Below are positions 59,525 through 64,000 of a DNA stretch of 64,000 nt, in pieces. Made by a program: the position numbers and the translations under genes. The first letter of the stretch is position 1; the number at the start of each line of letters is the position of its first letter. Source of the stretch: Methylotenera_A sp031422335 (GTDB lineage: Bacteria > Pseudomonadota > Gammaproteobacteria > Burkholderiales > Methylophilaceae); NCBI GenBank assembly GCA_031422335.1, contig JANOQW010000034.1, positions 62,001-126,000 of the forward strand. The letters are read 5' to 3'. The notes under the pieces were generated by a model. That model saw only the letters and a program-made list of their open reading frames with translations, did no database searches and was not told the origin of the DNA.

Positions 59525-60814
59525 CTATTTCGCAAGCGGACCCCAGGCTGGCTCACGTACATCACCGCCAGAGCTATCTTTTAAGCGTTGGCGCACTTTG
59601 CCATCACTAGAAACCGCGGCCAAAGCGCCACGACCTTTTACTTTGGTGGCGTATAAAATGACGCGGCCATTGGGCGCAAAGCTGGGCGACTCATCTTGAT
59701 TGCCCTCGCTCAAAATTTGCACTTGGCCGCTGCCTAAATCTTGCAGCGCTACTTTAAAGCTGCCACCATCGTTGCGAATATACGCCAAACTTTTGCCATC
59801 GGGTGAAAATCTTGGCGAGACGTTATAACCGCCCTCAAACGTCACGCGGCTAGGGCTGCCGCCACTGGCTGGCACTTTATAAATTTGTGGTCTGCCGCCA
59901 CGGTCAGAGCTGAAATAAATTTGGTTGCCATCGGGCGAGAATGCAGGCTCGGTATCTATAGCACTGCTTTTGGTGATTTGTTTTAAATCCCCACCGTTCG
60001 CTGAAACCGTATAGATTTGAGAATTTGCTCCATAAGTCAGCACGATAGCCAATTTACTGCCATCGGGCGACCAGGCAGGCGCACTATTATTGCCTTTGTA
60101 ATTGGCCACAATTTCACGGCTGCCACTGGTGAGCGATTGCACATAGACAATTGGCTTTTTCTTTTCAAACGACACATAGGCCAACTTGCTGCCATCGGGC
60201 GACCACGCAGGCGAAATAATTGGCTCGTTAGATGACACCACAGTTTGCGGATTGTAGCCATCGGCATCGGCCACTTGCAGCGCATAACGCTTGCCCGTTT
60301 TAGTAATATAAGCAATGCGGCTGGCGAACAAGCCAGATTGACCTGTCATTTTTTGGTAAATAATATCGGCAATTTTGTGTGCAGTAGTGCGCACTTGGTT
60401 GGGCGATATTTGATAGTCCATGCCTGCCAATTGCGTTTGTTTTAGCGCATCCATTAAATGAAACGAAACTTTTAGCTTGCCGCCTACGCTTTCAACATTA
60501 CCCACTGTAACCGCTTGTGCCTGCAGGGCTGACCATTCAGCATATTTAATTTGCGCTGGACTTGTGGGCAAGTTGGCCATGCCGCGCGTTTCTAATACGC
60601 GAAACAAACCGCTGCGGTTTAAATCGGCAGCAATAATTTCACTGATATTTTCTTTTGTATTGGTTGCACCGCCAAAAGGCACAATGGCGATGGGGATTTG
60701 TTGCGCGCCGCCGCCGCTAATTTCAATTTCTAATGCGGCGCTTGCAATTGAATGTGCAAAAAAAATCGCACAAAAAAACATCCATTTATTTAAGTTCAAT
60801 ATGGCAAGTTTCAT
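59525..60814 (-). CDS. tolB: Tol-Pal system protein TolB
   Basis: This 429-aa periplasmic protein has a signal peptide (residues 1-27), an N-terminal alpha/beta domain and a six-bladed propeller with repeated SPAWSPDGSKLAYV-type motifs. It binds Pal and TolA. It precedes pal by 88 nt. Confidence 0.96.
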   Translation of the reverse strand: MKLAILNLNKWMFFCAIFFAHSIASAALEIEISGGGAQQIPIAIVPFGGATNTKENISEIIAADLNRSGLFRVLETRGMANLPTSPAQIKYAEWSALQAQAVTVGNVESVGGKLKVSFHLMDALKQTQLAGMDYQISPNQVRTTAHKIADIIYQKMTGQSGLFASRIAYITKTGKRYALQVADADGYNPQTVVSSNEPIISPAWSPDGSKLAYVSFEKKKPIVYVQSLTSGSREIVANYKGNNSAPAWSPDGSKLAIVLTYGANSQIYTVSANGGDLKQITKSSAIDTEPAFSPDGNQIYFSSDRGGRPQIYKVPASGGSPSRVTFEGGYNVSPRFSPDGKSLAYIRNDGGSFKVALQDLGSGQVQILSEGNQDESPSFAPNGRVILYATKVKGRGALAAVSSDGKVRQRLKDSSGGDVREPAWGPLAK

Positions 60815-60935
60815 AAGCTGTTAGTATCTTGTTATTGAAAAAGTTCATGTAAATTTAACCTCAAACCCGCCGCTGTGCTAGCCCATTTACAAATTATTAC
60901 AACTTTTACGCTTTTTTTACAACCCGCAAAAGTTA

Positions 60936-61736
60936 CTAATTATTTGGAGTAAAACTTAAGTTTAGGTTTCTAAAACTAGAAAACAAACTGGGGTCAGTCG
61001 GCAATGGCAATGGCTGAGAGGCAATAATTGCGCGCTCTACAGCCTCGTCACACGCATCAATTCCACTAGATTTTGTGAGTTTTGGTGCACCCGCTAATTC
61101 ACCAGTTGGCAGCAAGCTAATTGAAAACTTAAGCTCTGGATTGCCATCACCACATAGCGTTCTATTTACGTTGCCACGAATTTTGGCCTGAATTTTTGCC
61201 TTATATTCGCCAATTAAACTAGCATTGGCAGCGCTAGCTTGCTTATCGTCATTGCCTTTTTCTTCAGAAAGTGCGTCTTGTTGCAGTTTTTTTAGGGCAT
61301 CTGCATCTGTTTTCTTAGCATCTTTTTTCTCTTGCAAATCTTCTTCGCGCATTTGTTGCGCTAGTTTTTTTGCCGCATCTTCTTTCTTAATTTTTTCTAC
61401 CAATTCTTTTTCTTTTTTAATGAGTTCTTCTTTTTTCTTTTTCTCCAACTCAATATCCACTTTGGGCTCATCGGGTTTTGGCTTGTCTTCCACCACTGGC
61501 TTAGGTTCTATAGGTTTTGGTTCTATGACTGGCTTTGGTTCATCTAGTTTTGGTGGCTCTACAGCTGGATTCGACTTAGGTAATTTATCCCATAACTCGA
61601 CTTCTGTCACATTCATGACAGGGTGGGCAGCCTTCCAATTAAACGATACCAGCATCGCTGCCAGTAAACCCACATGCACCGCTAATGCATAGAAGCCTGC
61701 TTTAAAAGAATCGGGATTTTCGTGCTTACGTATCAT
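60936..61736 (-). CDS. tolA: cell envelope integrity protein TolA
   Basis: This 266-aa protein has one N-terminal membrane helix (about residues 15-33), a Lys/Glu/Pro-rich helical stalk (about 60-165, KKKKEELIKKEKELVEK), and a C-terminal TolA domain (IRGNVNRTLCGDGNPELKF). It links TolQR to Pal/TolB. It follows tolR by 5 nt. Confidence 0.93.
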   Translation of the reverse strand: MIRKHENPDSFKAGFYALAVHVGLLAAMLVSFNWKAAHPVMNVTEVELWDKLPKSNPAVEPPKLDEPKPVIEPKPIEPKPVVEDKPKPDEPKVDIELEKKKKEELIKKEKELVEKIKKEDAAKKLAQQMREEDLQEKKDAKKTDADALKKLQQDALSEEKGNDDKQASAANASLIGEYKAKIQAKIRGNVNRTLCGDGNPELKFSISLLPTGELAGAPKLTKSSGIDACDEAVERAIIASQPLPLPTDPSLFSSFRNLNLSFTPNN

Positions 61737-61741
61737 TGAAC

Positions 61742-62134
61742 TTAGGGCGCTGGTTTAAACAGCAAGCCGACTTTGTCCACTTTGGCTTGTTTTAGCAAGT
61801 CCATTACCTCAATGACCTTGCCGTATTGGGTTTTTTCATCGGCGGCCACTACCACTGGGCGTTGTTTATTTTTAAGCTGATTTTTTATTTCAAACAACAG
61901 TTTATCTCGTGATAAATTTTTACCATCTATCTCTGTTGATCCATCTTTTTTAACTGTGACCAAGATTGGCGCACCCGTTTGTTTAAGCGCTTGCCCCACT
62001 TTAGGCAATTCCACCACGCCCGGATTGGTCATGGGTGCGGTCACCATAAAAATCACCAACAATACCAGCGTTACGTCAATATACGGCACGACGTTAATTT
62101 GGTTCATCATGCGGCGTTTGCGGGTTCTGCTCAT
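61742..62134 (-). CDS. tolR: Tol-Pal system protein TolR
   Basis: This 130-aa ExbD-family protein has a single membrane helix with the proton-path Asp in YIDVTLVLLVIFMV. It couples proton flow to TolA with TolQ. It lies 9 nt after tolQ. Confidence 0.95.
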   Translation of the reverse strand: MSRTRKRRMMNQINVVPYIDVTLVLLVIFMVTAPMTNPGVVELPKVGQALKQTGAPILVTVKKDGSTEIDGKNLSRDKLLFEIKNQLKNKQRPVVVAADEKTQYGKVIEVMDLLKQAKVDKVGLLFKPAP

Positions 62135-62143
62135 CGCACACTC

Positions 62144-62830
62144 CTAAGATTTACGCTGAAGGATATTGGTAAACTCTTCCATAAAGCTTTCGTAACGTAC
62201 CGACAATCTATCTACGCTGCTTGCGAACCGATTATAAGCAATGACCGCAGGAATCGCTGCAAATAAACCAATAGCGGTGGCCACCAGCGCCTCAGCAATA
62301 CCTGGGGCGACTTGGCTCAACGTAGCTTGTGCCACATTTGAAAGGCCACGGAACGAGTTCATAATGCCCCACACTGTGCCAAATAAACCAATATATGGGC
62401 TAACCGACCCAACGCTGGCGAGAAACGGTAAATGCGCGTCTAAGTCATCTAACTCGCGATTGTAAGCGGCGCGCATGGCGCGGCGCGAGCCTTCCATCAC
62501 ATCACTAATTTCCATTTTTCCTTCAGCGCGGTTTTGCTGGCGATGGCGGATAAATTCTTTGAAGCCAGCCTCAAAAATACTGGCCATGCCCTGCGGCTTG
62601 CGACGGCCAGCGGTTAAGCCATCATACAACTTATTCAGTTCGCCACCGCTCCAAAATGCACTTTCAAACTCTTCCGATTCTTTCTCGGCGCGTTTAATGG
62701 TGGCCACTTTAATAAAAATATACCACCATGAGTACAGTGAGGTAATCAGTAAAATTAGCATCACCGCCTGTACTGGCAAGCTGGCGCCTAAGATTAACGA
62801 AAATAAAGACATATCGTTTGCTACATTCAT
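62144..62830 (-). CDS. tolQ: Tol-Pal system protein TolQ
   Basis: This 228-aa ExbB-family proton channel has three TM helices. SVSPYIGLFGTVWGIMNSF and AEALVATAIGLFAAIPAV are the conserved channel segments. It overlaps the ybgC stop by 4 nt. Confidence 0.95.
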   Translation of the reverse strand: MNVANDMSLFSLILGASLPVQAVMLILLITSLYSWWYIFIKVATIKRAEKESEEFESAFWSGGELNKLYDGLTAGRRKPQGMASIFEAGFKEFIRHRQQNRAEGKMEISDVMEGSRRAMRAAYNRELDDLDAHLPFLASVGSVSPYIGLFGTVWGIMNSFRGLSNVAQATLSQVAPGIAEALVATAIGLFAAIPAVIAYNRFASSVDRLSVRYESFMEEFTNILQRKS

Positions 62831-63285
62831 GGTGTCTCCAAGGCTATAAATTTGGGATTAAGAGTTTGAATTAAAGGTTTTGCCACTTGTAAAATTGTGG
62901 CAGGAATACGCGTGGGTTTAAAGGTGTGGCTATTGACAAAAGCGGCTTTGACTTGTGCTTCAATTAACACTTCGTCATCGCGTAAAATGCTTTGTGCACA
63001 CTGCCAACTGCTGTTACCAAGCGCAGTTAAGTGGCATTTTATGGTGAGTAAATCGTTAAACTTGGCTGGTTTTTTAAACTGTATTTGTAAGCTATGCACC
63101 ACAATGACCACCTGCAAATGATCGCGCAAATCGGTTTGTTCGAAGCCCAAAGCACGCAACCACTCAGTGCGGGCGCGCTCCATAAAATTGAGATAATTGG
63201 AATGATACACCACACCGCCAGCGTCGGTGTCTTCGTAATACACGCGCACTGGCCAGCTGAATGTTGAGTTGCTATTCACAAGCAA
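62827..63285 (-). CDS. ybgC: tol-pal-associated acyl-CoA thioesterase YbgC
   Basis: This hot-dog fold thioesterase of about 150 aa has the active-site motif YYEDTDAGGVVYHSNYLNF and RARTEWLR. It leads the tol operon. The start is TTG 63285 or GTG 63279; neither has a strong ribosome site. Confidence 0.92.
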   Translation of the reverse strand: MLVNSNSTFSWPVRVYYEDTDAGGVVYHSNYLNFMERARTEWLRALGFEQTDLRDHLQVVIVVHSLQIQFKKPAKFNDLLTIKCHLTALGNSSWQCAQSILRDDEVLIEAQVKAAFVNSHTFKPTRIPATILQVAKPLIQTLNPKFIALETP

Positions 63286-63330
63286 ATTCTAACATACATA
63301 TTTTATTTATAGCATAGTGATAAATTTTTA

Positions 63331-63369
63331 ATGCCCTGCAAGCAAGTATCCATGCGGTTCGCAGGGCAT
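63331..63369 (-). repeat. 39-bp palindromic intergenic repeat, copy 5
   Basis: On the minus strand it reads ATGCCCTGCGAACCGCATGG and ends GCAGGGCAT, with nearly perfect outer arms ATGCCCTGC/GCAGGGCAT. It lies between ybgC and ruvB. Confidence 0.88.
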
Positions 63370-63402
63370 GTCTTTGATTATTGTCTTACGACTGAAGCGT
63401 GT

Positions 63403-64000
63403 TTATTGTTGAAAAACTTCGCCTGTGGCTAATATTTTTGGCACTGGTAAACCAAAGTGCTGATACGCCAAACTAGTGGCGACGCGGCCGCGCGGGGTGC
63501 GCATTAAATAACCTTGCTGAATCAAATAAGGTTCTAACACGTCCTCAATGGTGTCGCGTTCTTCGCCAATAGCAGCCGCCAAGTTATCTAATCCCACAGG
63601 CCCGCCACCGAATTTTTCTAGTACCGCGCTGAGTAATTTTCTATCCATTACATCAAAGCCCAGCTTATCAACATCGAGCATTTTTAGTGCTGCATCGGCC
63701 ACTTCGCTGCTGACAATGCCATCGGCCTTAACTTGTGCATAATCACGCACACGGCGCAATAATCTGTTGGCAATACGCGGCGTGCCGCGCGAGCGTTTGG
63801 CGACTTCAACAGCACCAGTTTCGGTAATTTCCACTTCTAGCAAACCCGCACTACGATGGACAATTCGACCTAATTCTTCAGAAGTGTAAAACTCTAAGCG
63901 CGACACAATGCCAAAGCGGTCACGTAATGGATTGGTGAGCATGCCCGCTCTGGTTGTTGCGCCAATTAAGGTGAATGGCGGCAAATCTAATCTCACCGAC
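63403..64000 (-). CDS. ruvB: Holliday junction ATP-dependent helicase RuvB, partial (5' end outside window)
   Basis: The visible 199 residues are the C-terminal two-thirds of RuvB: RLDLPPFTLIGATTRAG (sensor I region), PLRDRFGIVSRLEFY (Arg finger), RSRGTPRIANRLLRRVRD (sensor II) and the winged-helix C-terminus PYLIQQGYLMRTPRGR. The frame runs off the window at 64000 without a start. It branch-migrates Holliday junctions with RuvA. Confidence 0.95.
   Translation of the reverse strand, partial: SVRLDLPPFTLIGATTRAGMLTNPLRDRFGIVSRLEFYTSEELGRIVHRSAGLLEVEITETGAVEVAKRSRGTPRIANRLLRRVRDYAQVKADGIVSSEVADAALKMLDVDKLGFDVMDRKLLSAVLEKFGGGPVGLDNLAAAIGEERDTIEDVLEPYLIQQGYLMRTPRGRVATSLAYQHFGLPVPKILATGEVFQQ

Overview
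The window looks like a chromosomal segment of a methylotrophic betaproteobacterium of the Methylophilaceae (Methylotenera/Methylophilus-like). The main reasons are a lanthanide-type methanol dehydrogenase XoxF with its own cytochromes and XoxJ, an NAD-dependent formate dehydrogenase of the FdsGBA type, and betaproteobacterial gene orders for ccm, rpsU-dnaG-rpoD, rpsP-rimM-trmD-rplS and tol-pal. The species assignment is inference; no rRNA is present. Base composition is moderate, with AT-rich intergenic regions.

Layout. 1-5001: formate dehydrogenase genes (fdsG and a partial fdsB, minus strand) diverge from a molybdenum-cofactor operon (moaA, a HEPN-like ORF, mobA, moeA). 5154-10556: tonB with an orphan sensor kinase, a peroxiredoxin, a PIN-PhoH ATPase and lplT. 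10582-16546 (minus): xoxF, xoxJ, two tandem cytochromes c (one secreted, one predicted lipoprotein) and a type II NADH dehydrogenase. 16827-20659: prolyl iminopeptidase, a YihY membrane protein fused to a cyclic-nucleotide-binding domain, and a TPR/2-oxoglutarate oxygenase protein.

20960-29379 is the most distinctive region. It looks like a complete DSF-type (diffusible fatty-acid signal) quorum-sensing locus: rpfG (REC-HD-GYP), a cyclopropane-synthase-like methyltransferase, rpfC (hybrid kinase with HPt) and rpfF (DSF synthase with both catalytic glutamates). Divergent from rpfF lie a private acyl carrier protein, a ketoacyl synthase and a FadL-type outer-membrane channel. The intergenic regions carry direct repeats, a perfect palindrome and a Fur-like site.

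29499-35274 (minus): cytochrome c maturation operon ccmABCDEFGH, including a 49-codon ccmD; this serves the many c-type cytochromes. 35451-40168 (minus): a small internally duplicated ORF and a response regulator / LysM-FecR / CHASE2-kinase trio. 40364-45523 (minus): tRNA-Ile2(CAU), rpoD, dnaG, yqeY, a DUF3144-like gene and rpsU. 45720-48917 (mostly plus): tsaD, plsY, folB and a NERD nuclease-like protein, followed by a GC-rich intergenic element. 49179-53166 (minus): xerD, ogt, rplS, trmD, rimM and rpsP with a long Ala-rich tail. 53260-64000 (minus): queC, queE, eptA-like, PAP2, an AHL-lactonase-like gene, cpoB, pal, tolBARQ, ybgC and partial ruvB.

A 39-bp imperfect palindrome is present in five intergenic copies (29398, 49124, 54688, 57163, 63331). 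Two of them exactly bound the eptA-PAP2 pair, which is inserted, together with the lactonase gene, between cpoB and queE. A second short repeat flanks plsY. No CRISPR array, prophage, intact IS element or rRNA was seen.
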